Positions 1-11,401 of a DNA stretch of 64,000 bases are shown one piece after another (within the stretch, counting starts at the first letter, position 1; every line of letters begins with the position of its first letter). Where the stretch lies: contig WHVD01000172.1 of assembly GCA_015178975.1 (NCBI GenBank), positions 102,986 through 166,985 on the forward strand, written 5' to 3'. The translations under genes and the position numbers were made by a program. The notes beneath the pieces are model-generated. The model did no database searches and was not told the origin of the DNA. It saw only the letters and a list, made by a program, of their open reading frames with translations. The DNA comes from Hysterangium stoloniferum (taxonomy: Eukaryota > Basidiomycota > Agaricomycetes > Hysterangiales > Hysterangiaceae).

Positions 1-1
1 A

Positions 2-927
2 GACTGCACCATTGATCTGGAGTCAGCCAGACTAGTGCCTATTTTTGTCGAGGACCTAATGGGTGAGGAGTGGATTGTCGAAGGAATCATATTACAAAAT
101 GAGGACGGTTCCATATTAGCCACCCCAATCATGGCAATTTCAAGGAATAGCGTGTCAGTACCCTTGGCCAATCTGTCGTTAACCCCTAAGATTATCCGAT
201 GAGGGGAGACAATCGGGATAATTCACGACCCCGCTCATTGGGCTCACAAGCCCAGGTCACTTAAGGAGAAGGATTTAATGGCAGCCAGCACGACCAAGAT
301 TGCACACCTTATCGAAAGTCTCTCTCAACTTGAGGAGGACCATCAATCCACCTCAGAAAGGCCTAAGCCACCTGTTGAACCAGAGATTGCAGATGATTTT
401 GAACCGCCCAGTCCTAAGACGGCCGCGGTGGCTGAAAATGAGAAACTGGCCTCAGAGGATCTCCACAAGCTGGTCAATTTGGGACCAGATATACCAATGG
501 AAGTTCTGCCACATCTCAGATCAGTTTTGACTGAGAATTTTAAGGCTTTTGGAGTCGACGGACGGTTAGGGCAAGTGGAATGCAGTGTCCCTATCCCCTT
601 GAAAGAGGGCGCCCAGCCCATCTCCATGCCTATGTTCCCCTCTTCCCCTGCCAATAGGAGAGTTATAGATGAGCAAATGGATACCTGGTTCGAACAGGGT
701 GTCATCGAGCCATCTAAAAGTCCCTGGGGGGTGCTGGCTTTTGTAGTATATCGCAATGGTAAACCACGGGTGGTCATTGATTACCGGAAACTCAATCATC
801 TCACTGTTCCAGATGAATTCCCTTTACCACATCAATCGGAGATCATGCAAGCGCTGTCAGGGTCAAATGTCCTCTCTTCTTTCAACACGTTAGCTGGGTT
901 TATTCAATTAGAAATGTTAGAGGACGA
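2..927 (+). pseudogene. Ty3 pol, 5' portion: protease end to first half of reverse transcriptase
   Basis: One reading frame runs from base 2 to 927, broken by a single TGA at 200-202 that fits a former CGA. An ATG at 278 is internal and is not the true start. The N-terminal third is the region downstream of the protease; an acidic, low-complexity linker follows. The reverse transcriptase begins around 560 with the conserved stretch before 'PSKSPWG', then 'RVVIDYRKLN' (about 770-800) and the first catalytic region 'FNTLAGFIQLEM' (about 880-915), where the usual Asp of the D-L/V-x-G-x-x-Q motif is Asn. The frame is cut at 927 by the insertion at 928-2333 and resumes at 2338. Confidence 0.85.
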
Positions 928-2333
928 TGTAGAGAGTTCAATCGGAAAGAGACTAATATGGCAATAGTTTCAAGTCATGTCACAGCACAAATTCTTATAT
1001 ATACTTTGGCACTCAAGACGACTTCTACACAGCCAAATCAGTTTCACCAAACAGATGACCAAAACTCCATCATGTTCAACACTGCATCGTCCTCCAAAGT
1101 AACCCTCAGTTCCTACTCGAAACCGACTCTTCACTCCCAAATAGAACTCCAGCCAATAACGTCTCGCTTCTCCTCATCCTCAGACATCATTTCCAAGCCC
1201 TTACCAGCCCACTCATGCTCCTCCAAGAAATACCATCGCTTCCTCTGTCGACAAGGTATTCGACTCCCATATGCTCCAGACGATCCTGTCTTCATTCGTA
1301 TAGAGCACTATGATGGCTCCTCGGAAATCCTCCACTATCGATTTGATCGAGTGTTCCAGCAGGACTGTTCCCCACCGTCATCAGGAATCTATTACATGGC
1401 AATGTTCACTCCAGTAGGAGATCACAGAGGACCCAAGTTATTTAGGACCCCGGTTCCAGAGGGAAGTCAAGTAGAGCCTCGTCGAGGTCGTCGTCGATTC
1501 GTGTTCCTTGCGTGGTTGTGGAGCCTACTCACCACCTGGTTCTAAATGGTGATTGATTGTGTCCCCTCCTTATACTGCAAAACTAGGAACACAATACGTC
1601 CAATCTCGGTTCATCGATTGGTAATATTGTCAAGATTTCGAAATCAAGCATAGCATTTGAGGGTGACGCACTATCGTGGGATTCTTGTGTTTCTGACTCA
1701 TATCATCGATGTTTCATCAGCCATCACTTCTATTACTCCATCATCCCTATTGTCTGACTCACTTCCCCTATTGTTCTATTGTGTTTCCCCATTTATCCGT
1801 ATCACATGTCTGATCTCATCTTTTGTTTGTCATTCTCTTATTGTTCAGTGCAGCCTCCCCCTATTTTTGTTCACAGCTTTACTAACACTCCTATTGTGAT
1901 GACTCAGAGATGACTCACACCATATCACATTGTTATTGTGTCGTTGTTTGTAGATGTTTGTTTTTACCTGTGCTCTCTCATGTATATAAGGGCCTCTCTT
2001 TGCCCACTATTGAACAAGCAATTTCGTTGTATCTCATTTTGAAGCTCATTCTTAAGGACAATCTCTTAAGTCTTACTCTCAGTCTCACTCCTACGGCCAG
2101 TAAGGGATACTGTAGTGTCTCTTATTGTTGAAGTTCTACACTCCTCGACATTAGGCTTATGTCAGCCTTTTGATATCATCTTCGTTTACGTCATCCAAGG
2201 TCCGATCTCTAGCCTCTCGCTCCAAGTGTGTTTGGTTATAGACTGGTTTCAAGAACGACTGTGTCAGTGACCGTCATAAAGACTTGACCGTTGCGTGCAG
2301 GTTATTAGGCCTTTTCCTAGTAACGAACTTACA
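928..2333 (+). mobile_element. 1.4 kb LTR-like insertion in Ty3 pol
   Basis: The insertion begins TGTAGAGAG and ends AACTTACA, and is flanked by the 4-bp repeat ACGA (924-927 and 2334-2337). Removing it and one repeat rejoins the reverse transcriptase frame exactly. A TATA-like TATATAAG at 1983-1990 with a downstream untranslated-looking stretch suggests an LTR promoter on the plus strand, so this may be a long solo LTR or a small non-autonomous element. It contains a 195-codon open frame (958-1545) without recognisable domains. No terminal direct repeat was seen inside it. Confidence 0.7.
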
Positions 2334-2337
2334 ACGA

Positions 2338-4761
2338 TAAGCCCAAAATAGCCTTCAGAGCTCACAGAGGGCTGTGGCAATTTAAAAGGATGCCGTTTGG
2401 GCTTAGAAACGGTCCCTCCACATTTCAGTGTGTTATGCAAATGGTTTTAGCACCCTACCTATGGATCTTTTGTTTGGTTTACATCGACGACATAGTAATA
2501 TTCTCTAAGAATTGGGATGATCATCTGCTTCATCTAAATCAGGTGCTCAGTGCTATTGCTTTGGCTGGCATCACTCTCTCTCCCAAGAAATGTTTTATCG
2601 GATATAATTTGATCTTGTTGTTGGGTCATAAAGTATCCAGGTTGGGTTTCTCGACCCACCAAGAGAAAGTTTGCACTATATTGGAACTGGCCCCACCCAC
2701 TAAGGTTTCTGAACTGCAACGGTTCCTTGGTATGGTCCTTTACTTTTTGGCATATATACCATTCTATTCATGGATAGTGTCCCCTTTATTCTCACTCCTA
2801 AAGAAGGGAACACCCTGGACGTGGACCACTGAACATGTCAGAGCTTACGAGGATGTTAAAGCCATGCTAGGAGCAGCACCGGTGCTGGGACATCCAGTTA
2901 GTGGGATGCCCCATCGGCTGTATACAGATGCTTTGGATTTTGCCCTAGGCTGTTGTCTCCAACAAGTCCAGAAGATGGCTTTAGGAGACTTAATGGACAC
3001 TAAAATCTATCCCCAAGCCAAGTTGGCTTTCAACTGTACACAGGATGTGCCATCCTTCGGTCATCGGTATAAAACCAAACAGCCCGAGATTGAGTGGTCA
3101 GACTCGTGGGGACCCACCTTTGAGGCGACCAAAGTTACAATTGAACGAGTCATCGCATATTGGAGTCGCACTCTGAAAAGCGCTGAATGTAACTATTCCG
3201 CTACGGAATGGGAAGCGTTAGCAGCGAAGGAAGGACTAGTCCACTTCCAACCCTTCATTGAAGGTGAACATGTTCTGCTCATTACAGACCATGCAGCTCT
3301 GCAATGGGCTAGATCGTATGAGAACACTAATCGTTGACTAGCTGCATGGGGGGCGATATATGCTGCATTTCCAGGTCTCGAGATTCTACACTGAGCAGAA
3401 AGAATTCACAGCAATGTGGACCCACTGTCCAGACTCCCTCAAGTACATAACTCTATCTTAAAGTTGGTACATGATAACCCTTTTGAGGGAGCACACACTG
3501 GAGGTCAGCAATTATTCAAGCTAATGAAAGACCGGTTCTTTTAGCCAAAAATGCTGCAAGATTGCGTGTCGTACGCACATACCTGTGACATCTGCCAAAA
3601 GACCAAGGTCGATCACACTGCTCGTCAAGGAACCCTCAGACCTGCCGACATACCTTTTAGGCCTTTCAAAGTAGTTTCTATGGACTTGATCACTGGACTA
3701 CCCAACTCATGAAAGGATTTGTATTCTGCAGTCTTTGTCGCCGTTGATAAATTGACGTGTTTCGCTATTTCAATACCTACTTTCTCGAACCTTACGGCTG
3801 AAGGATTTGCATGAATATTTGTCAAACAGGTGGCCAGCCCCTTTGGACTGCCCTCTCGAATAATCTGTGATTGGGACAAGAGATGGACCTGCAGGTTCTG
3901 GCGGGAGGTCTGTAAGATTTATGGTACCACCCTTGCGGTATCTTCAGCTCATCATCCTCAGATGGATGGACAGATGGAGAACATGAATGTGACCATAGAA
4001 CAGATGCTTTGGGCCTATTGTGCTTCTGCTAGGGAGAGCTGGTCCCAATGGATTGAGGTGGTTGTCCACACGTACAACTCAACCGTTCACAGTTCCACAA
4101 ACTACGCTCCAGCCTCTTATTAATGGGACACCTTCCGAGAGGAATGTCTCGAGTTCTAGGAGGTGACAAACCCCTAGTTCCTAGAGAACTATCAGACAGC
4201 CCTATAGCTGACCAATGGATTCTCGAACTAGAAAATCATTGACAGATGGCGCGGGCTTCAATCGCTCGAGCCCAAGAAATTCAAGCACGAGCGTATAACA
4301 AGAAGCAAAGACCTGTAGAAGATATCTCTGAGGGAGACCTCATATTGGTGAACCCCCACTCCCTCGAACTGGTGGAAGTCAAGGGAACTGGGAAGAAACT
4401 AATACAAAGATGGATTGGACCATTCGAGGTCCTGGAGAAATTGAACCCTCAAGTATTTAGGCTTAAGATTCCCCCGGAGTATCCAATGCATCCAGTCATT
4501 AAACGGGACCATCTATGGAAATACCAACCCTCTCCTCCCAACCTCGGTCCAAGACCCCAACTTGAGAACCTACAAGAGTTGAAACCAGATCATGAAGAAT
4601 ATGAGGTCGAAGCTATTGTTGGACATAGAAAACAGCGAAACCGTCTGCTATTTAGGGTGCACTGGAAAGGTTAAGGACCTGAAGAGGATTCGTGGTTAAA
4701 CAGTACTAACCTCAGAAACGCTCCGGCACTTCTGAGGGCATACAAGGCACTGTTCAAAATC
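2338..4761 (+). pseudogene. Ty3 pol, 3' portion: reverse transcriptase, RNase H, integrase, chromodomain
   Basis: Reverse transcriptase resumes with 'MPFGLRNGPSTFQ' at 2390 and the catalytic 'YIDD' near 2482. RNase H follows (about 2900-3400, with 'TDALDFALG' and 'ITDHAALQW'). The integrase zinc region has the Cys pair 'CDICQKTK' near 3585; the core has 'SMDLITGLP' near 3678 and 'HHPQMDGQMENMN' near 3950. The chromodomain is at 4594-4745 ('EYEVEAIVGHRK'). Stops at 3335, 3392, 3542, 3710, 3812 and in the chromodomain break it; most are TGA or TAG reachable from CGA or TGG by a single transition. It encodes no functional product but identifies a chromovirus-type Ty3 element. Confidence 0.9.
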
Positions 4762-4989
4762 TAACGGAATATATGCACTCGAGGAACCATCTATTCTATC
4801 TTTTATTCCATTTCTTTCATATGTAACTTCCTTTCAGAAACATCTCAGTCGTTCAGTGAGCCATCTCATTGGTATTCTCTTTCATTTTTTCTCTCCTTCC
4901 GGTTGGTTGGGACAACCATTCATTGGTGGTGGACACATTTACCCCAAAACCCAGCCACAATTAATGAATCTCATTTAATGTCCAACCGA

Positions 4990-5062
4990 GTGGAGTTTCA
5001 ATTCAATATATATAAAAAAGTACACGTAAATTCGCATAAATTTTCTTTATCTTTCATACCAC
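4990..5062 (+). promoter_or_regulatory. TATA-containing stretch ahead of the third ORF
   Basis: A TATATATAAAAAAG run (about 5008-5021) is followed by pyrimidine-rich sequence and then the third ORF at about 5111. The position, 250 bp after the chromodomain stop, suggests an internal promoter rather than an LTR promoter. This is inference from sequence only. Confidence 0.35.
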
Positions 5063-5110
5063 ATCCTTCACCTATCTGCAGTTCTTCCCTCTACTTTCAA
5101 CTCCACCACC

Positions 5111-7042
5111 TTGCCACGCTACGATGCTCCCATTCCAACAAAACTAGCAAGTCCTCCCTAAGTTCAAAAAGATCCTGCGGGCCTTGATAGCCAGTACATC
5201 CACAACTGGCAGGGGATTCATTACCCGCATGCCTCGTACAGACAATGTCAAGAGCAATTGGGGTACCCTAGGACCAACCTCCCTGCTGACTTTCTCCTTT
5301 GGTGCTGAGCCGGGGGGAGATAGCAGTACTGATTGGAGTAAGCCGTTAGGGCAGTCCTTCAGACCATCATCAGAGGAAGTTGCTGCTACTATGCAGAGGC
5401 AGGAAACGTTTATGGAAGACCATAACGCAAGGCGGCTCACCAGCAAAAGAGAAAGACGCGCTGAGTATAGAAGTCAACAGGAGGCAAGGGGAGCAAGAGA
5501 GAGAGTCCCCTCCAAGTGACAGTGGCGTGAGGACAGAGTACGATTCGGAAACAGAGCTTCCGTGCCGATCCTTCCCCCCCAGGAGAGAAATGGGCTGACT
5601 TCGTGGAGACAGATGATAGCGAGGATGGGACACCTTGCATTAGAATGATGGGAACCAAGAGCTGGAAAGAAAAGGAGGGCACCATCTTCTATGACTGGGA
5701 ACTACTCCGGCATATTAAGTTGCGACGGATAACCCTTACCCGAGGGGATGGTCAAGCACTGCCCCAACAAGAAAAAGGATATCGTAGGGGACCAATCGAT
5801 TTTTCCTCGGATGAGGATGAGGAGGAAGACAAGGATAGGAATGATGCATATAGTGTGCAATATCTGGGAGAGGATTGTCATGAAAAGGTTCCTCCTCCCC
5901 TCGAAGGTTCGCTTCGTGACCAGTGACCCCAATCAACGACAAATGCAGAAACCGTCATCCAAAGTATGGAGGGGTCGTTGCCCTAGTCAACCGTCACAGG
6001 AACACAAACCTTCCCCGATTCCAGTCCCACGCCTTTCACCAACTTCGAGGCCCCCTCCCATCCTCCACCCTGCACACACTCCCCCGGCCCTGATTCTAGC
6101 GCCTTGTCTACCCCCTTCCCCCAAGGCTATACCGGCTCCTACCCCACTTCTGCCGTCACCGGCTATCCCTCCTGACTCTCCGTATTCATATTGTGTGTCC
6201 TTAGGTAGCCCTATCCACGACCTTCCACAGGAGCGAATGGACGTCGATTTGGACCCTCTTACACTGGACGTCATCCTTCCCCCGACAAGCGGAAAGGCAA
6301 AGGAGATACAGAAGGCTACCACTCCTCTCCCAGAGTGATCCCCTAGTCCCATCCTTGACAGCTCGCTTCCCCCAACCGAGCTCATCTCCACCACTTTCTG
6401 GACACGAGTAGCTATCAACTACCCTTCTGAACAGTTTCCTGTCGGAAGGGTGCTATCGCAGCTGGTGCCGGTACTCCAGCAACCCCTCCTTCAAGGGAGC
6501 CTTAAGGGTTGTCGCAGTCTTGCTCCATCGTCTGAGATTATGGAAGACTTCTATCTCTCCTTCGAGGATCCTGTGGAGGGGGAGAACTTTGCGTGAGCAG
6601 CTCGGGAGATTAAACTCTCTATGTTTCGGCATATCATAGTAGAACCACACCGTCTGCCCCCAGACTCAGCGAGTGTCCTCTCTATTGCTGGCCTTGTAGA
6701 TTTACTCGAGGCCCTCGTCCTGATGCCTCCCACAGAGACCACTACCCAGACACCTGTTCCTGCCCCGCTACCCGCGTCTTTGTTTCCCCTCCCCAATGCT
6801 CCTCTTCTCGCGTGGATTTCTGCTCCGCCAGTTAGTGTCCGTGCAGTCATTCGTTGCAGAGAGAAGGCCTACAGATGCTGGGCCGACTCCTTGCACAGGG
6901 ATTCTAGTAATTTGGCTCAGGCGAGAATAGCCGAATCCTTCAGAGTGAAAAGGGAATGGTGGGGAAACATCATTTTGGACCTTGGGGGATCCTCACAGGA
7001 AGCTTGGGGTGGTGTCCCAGATGCTCTTCGACACCTTGTATA
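5111..7042 (+). pseudogene. Third ORF of Ty3 element 1, frameshifted, unknown function
   Basis: A decayed coding region of about 600 codons sits between the chromodomain and the 3' LTR, in the same direction as pol. Its frame changes near 5310, between 5520 and 5600, and near 5900. Readable blocks are an N-terminal part containing 'YPRTNLPADFLLW' (about 5255-5300), a charged linker, a conserved-looking 'TIFYDWELLR' block (about 5680-5710), an acidic run (5810-5840), a long Pro/Ser-rich region (6000-6330) and a C-terminal domain ending at 7042 ('WADSLHRDSS', 'VKREWWG'). In-frame TAA near 5153 and TGA near 6594 fit C-to-T changes. I recognise no family; Gag-like or accessory function are both possible. 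It abuts the purine tract of the 3' LTR, so it belongs to this element. Confidence 0.55.
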
Positions 7043-7055
7043 GCATATCCCTTTG

Positions 7056-7068
7056 AACTGGGGGGCAC
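7056..7068 (+). other. Polypurine tract of Ty3 element 1
   Basis: AACTGGGGGGCAC directly precedes the LTR start TGTGAAGG, the expected place for the plus-strand primer of an LTR retrotransposon. Confidence 0.65.
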
Positions 7069-7705
7069 TGTGAAGGGTATGCATATATCATGATTGGACT
7101 GTGGAATAATAGACGTATTATAGTACTTTATTATCTAGTTTTTATTTCTTTTCTCTAATTCTCTATATCTTTTGAGCATACCCTTATTTCTTAGTTCGAA
7201 GCCTTGTGTATATCAATGGGCACTCTCGGCATCAAATGACAAGACACTTTTACCCAGTAGACACCACCTCGTAATGACTCAGATGTCGAATAGCGAGAGG
7301 TGTCAAGGGTAATATCTCTGCTACCCATAAAGGTAGCATCTTCTTGCATACTAATAATATTTGGACTCGAACCGCGAAGGTCGAGATCCACTCTCAAGAC
7401 TCTGTGCTTGTCGACACTGTAGTCGACTCGCGCTGCTATCTCTCTACCCTAGATATTCAGTCTTTTGCTGATTATCTCTCTTACTTCTAGCTACAAGTTG
7501 TACCGTAAGGGTCAACTCTTCTATTCTCTAGTTCCAATCGTCACGAGCAACTGTACAGTTGCTCTTGTGATGTGTAGTGCATCCTATACTAGTACTATCA
7601 GTCTAGTAATCTAGTATTGAACTGAACGGTCAATACTTTCTAATAGTAGTTGAATAAACACTATTCTTCATATATTGAGCAGTCAGAATCTATCAACTCT
7701 TCACA
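7069..7705 (+). repeat. 3' LTR of Ty3 element 1
   Basis: The sequence starts TGTGAAG and ends CTTCACA, a perfect 7-bp terminal inverted repeat with TG...CA ends. It follows a purine tract and ends at the junction with a different LTR family. Length 637 bp. It contains a 10-bp inverted repeat (AAGGGTATGC at 7073, GCATACCCTT at 7178) and a 20-bp perfect palindrome at 7545-7564. The 5' LTR is outside the window, so the end points rest on one copy. Confidence 0.7.
7545..7564. repeat. 20-bp perfect palindrome in the LTR
   Basis: GAGCAACTGT followed by its exact reverse complement, without a spacer; it could extrude as a cruciform or bind a dimeric protein. Position is near the LTR 3' third. Confidence 0.8.
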
Positions 7706-8516
7706 AGGCCTTATTATACTCCCTGATTTGTAGTACAATTATTGGAACAACTATATAGTCATGTACTTACTCTCCAGTTTGTATCTTGAATTAGTCTCAA
7801 TCTAATCTCCTCCTTTGTTCTTGCACTTGATATTGAGAACTCTTTGGAACTCCAAATATCCATAAACTCTCTGGCTGTTAAGTGTGGGGCTCACATGTAG
7901 GTCTCCAGGGGAAACCTGTGGAAGCTCTGGGGAAGGACTTGGCTTCAGCTTATGTGCTGCACCCTTGCAAGATCATGTTGTCCAACTTCAGACAGGGTCA
8001 GATGGGAAATCTGTGGGTTCTGAGAATATGCTGAGGCAGATACTAAGTTGAAGCTAAGTTGATTTTCTGATTGGATTGTAAGTACAGATAGTAGCTAGAC
8101 TATATAGACTAGTAGGTTATTGTACTACATATCCAGAGAGACAAAAAAGACATAACAAGCATACAATAAGACAATAAACCAGATGTCAAATGGGCAAAGA
8201 CAGATTGGGAACAAGGAGTCCAGAATGTCCAGGTAGAGTCCAATGGCTGGTTTGTACAATATAGAGAGTCAGATATCTATAGGATGGGTTCTGGGTCCCA
8301 GTGGGGTTTCCTGGTCCTAACACTGGCATGTATCAGCCCTCTGAAATATGAACACCCAAATGAGTGTATGAAGGTGCAGCACATAAGCTGAAGCCAAGTC
8401 CAACTCATAATCTGGTTATATTCTGATACTCCTGAGACAAATTCCCCAGAACTCTGCAGACTATTTCCCTGGAATATCCACCAGAAAGTTTGACTAGATC
8501 TGGAACTTAGCAGGAG
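7706..8516 (+). repeat. Solo LTR, family 4, split by a family 2 LTR and 5'-truncated
   Basis: The segments 7706-7875 and 8328-8516 together match the 3' two thirds of the complete family 4 LTR at 37709-38380 (shared 'TTATTATACTCCC', 'GTAGTACAATTATTGGAACA', and the end 'GATCTGGAACTTAGCA' against 'GATCCAGAACTTAACA'). The missing 5' part was probably displaced by Ty3 element 1. It contains the shared LTR block TAAGCTGAAGCCAAGTCC at 8384. Confidence 0.7.
7876..8322 (-). repeat. Solo LTR, family 2
   Basis: The LTR is 447 bp with TGTTAAG...CCTAACA ends and is flanked by CTGGC on both sides (7871-7875 and 8323-8327), a 5-bp target duplication. It is inverted relative to the family 2 LTR at 26989. 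The shared LTR block is present in reverse complement at 7937. Confidence 0.85.
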
Positions 8517-8621
8517 TCCAGGAATATACAAGGTTGGGGGTGAGAGATCCAAGGATTCTGAGAATATGTTATGTCAAGGCAGAATGCCCATGGGCTCCAG
8601 GAATACACTGGTACTGAGTTC

Positions 8622-8997
8622 CACTGGAGGCACCCCATGGTTTTTGGAGTTTGAAAACCTTCTGAAAATCCTAATATTTGGCCAAATTTTCTAAGAATTC
8701 TTTAAAATAATAAATTGTTTGAAAATTTTAAGTTTTATTAATATTTTTCAAAGTGGAGAATCATATCTGAAAACTTTAAATATTTATATTAAGAAACTCT
8801 GACTAATTGATGTTTCCTTAGGTTTCCTTAAACAAATATTTAAAGTTTTCAGATATGATTTTCCACTTTGGAAAATCCTACTAAAACTTAAAATTTTCAA
8901 ACAATTTATCATTTCAAAGAATTCTTAGACAATTTGGCTAAATATTAAGATTTTCAGAAACTTTCTCAACTTCAAAAATTTTGGGGTGCCTCCAGTG
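8622..8997. mobile_element. Foldback (MITE-like) element
   Basis: This 376-bp AT-rich element consists of two arms of about 170-180 bp that are imperfect reverse complements, meeting near 8815. The tips are CACTGGAGGCACCCC and its reverse complement, and TTC flanks both sides (8619-8621 and 8998-9000). It has no coding capacity and must rely on a transposase from elsewhere. Transcribed, it would form a long hairpin. Confidence 0.85.
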
Positions 8998-9000
8998 TTC

Positions 9001-9240
9001 TTAGAGTGAGAGGTATCAAGACAGGTAGAATACTAAGTGGGTGCTAAGTTGATTTTTTGATTAGATTGCAAGTACATGCATAGCTAGAATATATAGAACT
9101 AGGGATTATTGTGTTACAAATCCAGTAAGACAAAAAGACAAAAAGGGTGAACAAGAAACAAGGCAGTGGTGACCAAATATAGGACAAAGGCCAGGATGAT
9201 CCAGGAACATACATATATAGGGACATAATAAACTAGATGC
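9001..9240 (-). repeat. Decayed family 2-like LTR fragment
   Basis: The block from about 9040 to 9130 resembles 8046-8140 of the family 2 LTR (shared 'CTAAGTTGATTTT', 'GATTAGATTGCAAGTACA'). Ends are not recoverable; the foldback element inserted at its left side. Confidence 0.45.
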
Positions 9241-9244
9241 CAAC

Positions 9245-9306
9245 TATGGTTTGTTTCTGGTGTGACAGACAAGGGCACTATAAATATGAATGCCCTGAGA
9301 GGTAAG
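9245..9306 (+). pseudogene. Retrotransposon Gag zinc-knuckle remnant
   Basis: A short frame encodes 'CFWCDRQGHYKYEC', a CX2CX4HX4C zinc knuckle typical of retrotransposon Gag, followed by a lysine-rich tail and stops. It is an isolated remnant; the parent family cannot be assigned. Confidence 0.6.
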
Positions 9307-9679
9307 AGTGGAAGAGGTCAAAAAAGGCAAAAAAGGAAAGAAAAATGCAAAAATATCAGGAACTGTATTGGCTCTAATGAGCAATAATGACAGCAATTCT
9401 GAAAATGAAGGAGTTTTTTAATCCCTGCACAAGTTACAGGGATATGTGCAGATATTTCCTTTTTTTTCCTTGTCTGAGCTTGTGGAAATGTATTGAATTT
9501 CAAGCATCACACAAGCTCAAGTTCCTTTGTTCCCTACTCCTATTGTCTCAAAGTCCCCTTGTTTCACAGTCTCATTGTCTTCCTTATTTAGAATTCCATT
9601 GTTCTTAAGAGTTTATATATGTAGCTACTATACATGTGAATACCCTCTGTGATTGTGAGGGTCCTCTGCTACTTGAGTA

Positions 9680-10205
9680 CAGTGACTCAAAAAACCCTTC
9701 CAATATGTGGTACTTCAGATGTATATCCTTGATAACTCAGAGGATAAAATTGCAAAAGTATCAAAAATATTTGTGAATATGCTTTATCATATCTAGATTC
9801 TTTAAATACAATGCCATTGCATAAGCTCCAAATATGGAAATACTACAAAAATATATATACAGGAGACTCATTGGAAGGGTTTTTTGGCCAGCAGCCTTGA
9901 TGACTATCCATGCTTACTGTATAGTCATGTGACCTTGTTGATTGTCCACCTCCAACTGAGTCCTATCAAGAAAATCACATGATGTCACATGATGTGCCAG
10001 AGTATAAATACATGACCTTTAGCAACTAGCAATGCCCCAATTCCCAAAATGCACACTTTGTCTCTTGCCAGCCAGAATCATATCCTCTCACTGCTTGATG
10101 CTGGCCATACAGCTAGCCACATTGCAGCTTCTACTGGCCATGGCATTGGCACAGTCTCTAGACTTTGCTCCAAGCATTGTTGTCATCTCTCTAAGTCCAT
10201 TAGTG
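9680..10205 (+). mobile_element. Tc1-type transposon 2, 5' remnant
   Basis: It starts CAGTGACTCAAAAAACCC after a TA, the same kind of end as the Tc1 element at 10250. An open frame from 10049 encodes an N-terminal helix-turn-helix like that of Tc1 transposases ('LSLLDAGHTASHIAASTG'). It is cut at 10205 by the LTR of the minus-strand Copia element; no matching right half was found. Confidence 0.6.
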
Positions 10206-10470
10206 TGTTAAGTTTTGAGACAAGGATATGAAAGGATTGAGTCTGTATACAGTGACCCAAAAAAGCGTCCGGATGTTTGGTGAAATTGGAAAGATGGGTT
10301 TGCAGCTCTAGAAATAAAATAGATAAAATTCTGAATAAATAAAAGGTAAGAGGTATACATCTGACCTACATGATGACATAAGCATGACATCATAGCTTTC
10401 CTTATCAGGGAAGTAGGAAATGAACAATGGACATGGTGCATCCGGACATTTTTTTTGCTCTGTCAACTGA

Positions 10471-11268
10471 TGTTAGGATACACACTCAGGCCGGGTTTCC
10501 GGAGAAACCCACGGGATATCCGGTAGGACTTGGCTTCAGCTTATAGGCTGCGCCCTCGCTAGATTGTATTGTCCAATTTCAGACAGGCGGACAGGAATCC
10601 TGGGGAGTCTGGGCGGGGGTTCGTGGGTCGTGAGTCGTGAATCGAGATAATCGAGAGAGATAGATGCGCCGGAGCCCGTGGGCTCCGACTAGTGCGAGCG
10701 GTCTGATAAGAGTAGGGTTTTAGAGAGGAAAATGTATTAGATTACTGGGGGGAATCTAAGCTAATTTTCTGACTGGATTGTATGTACAACATCTGCCAGT
10801 TTATATAGACCGTGGAATGCATGACATACCGAATCCAGTAATAATGAGACGAAACGAGCAAAACATAAAACGGGAATAGTAAACACCAAATTGGTGTTAG
10901 GAACGGGACGGAACGGAGCGGAGTCCGAATCGTGACAAAGCATAACCCATAACGGGAAACGGAGCGGGAGCGGAGTCCTAAATCGTGACAGGTCATTTGA
11001 CTAAAACGGGAACGGGGCTCGATTAGAGCGGTGACGGGATTCTAAGCGGGTTCCGGTGACTGATGCGTGGGACGAAGACGGACATAGACAGAGACGGGGT
11101 CCGGGGAAGTCCGGTGACTGATATGTGTCTTAATGAGGTCGAACGTAACGAGTCTTGACGTAACGGAGTCCGGGCGGGAAATCCTATAAACAGACGATTG
11201 GTGCTTGTAGTGCGTGGGGGCATACGAGTTAGTGCCCGGAGTCCGGCGGGATTTGTCCGGTCGTAACA
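10471..11268 (-). repeat. Solo LTR, family 1, within the Tc1 element
   Basis: The ends are TGTTAGGATACAC and GTCGTAACA (798 bp), flanked by ACTGA on both sides (10466-10470 and 11269-11273). It is the least CpG-depleted of four family 1 copies in the window and is therefore probably the youngest or best protected. A 7-bp stem with loop CGGA (GGGTTTC/GAAACCC) lies near its outer end. Confidence 0.9.
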
Positions 11269-11401
11269 ACTGATACATGAAACTCAATAAGGTTCATATA
11301 ACTGTGGGAATTTCTGGTTAGGTTCAACAATGTCATGTGACCACATGTTTAAATAACACATTTACATGAACCTTTGCCTCAATTCACCCCCCCACCACAT
11401 G

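Larger units (their letters stand above)
1..7705 (+). mobile_element. Ty3/Gypsy LTR retrotransposon 1 (5' part outside window)
   Basis: Order seen: end of protease region, reverse transcriptase, RNase H, zinc-binding and core integrase, chromodomain, a third ORF, a purine tract and a 3' LTR. The gene order is that of chromodomain-bearing Ty3 elements. The 3' LTR ends exactly where a truncated copy of another LTR family resumes at 7706, so this element probably inserted into that LTR; the flanking AGGCC at 7706 would then be one half of the duplication, the other half lying left of the window. The coding region has many stops and one large insertion, so the element is dead by itself. Confidence 0.85.

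Noticed and set aside
343-777. 144-codon minus-strand frame opposite Ty3 pol
   Set aside because: Mirror of the reverse transcriptase coding region; no independent start signal or motif.
7362-7440. tRNA-like GGTTCGAGTCC on the minus strand
   Set aside because: The T-loop motif matches but no T-stem, anticodon arm or acceptor stem can be paired around it; it lies inside an LTR.
10742-11287. Minus-strand frames in the family 1 LTR (also 15389-15780, 23515-24049, 24142-24622)
   Set aside because: Frames recur because the LTR is repeated; not conserved between copies and broken by CpG changes.
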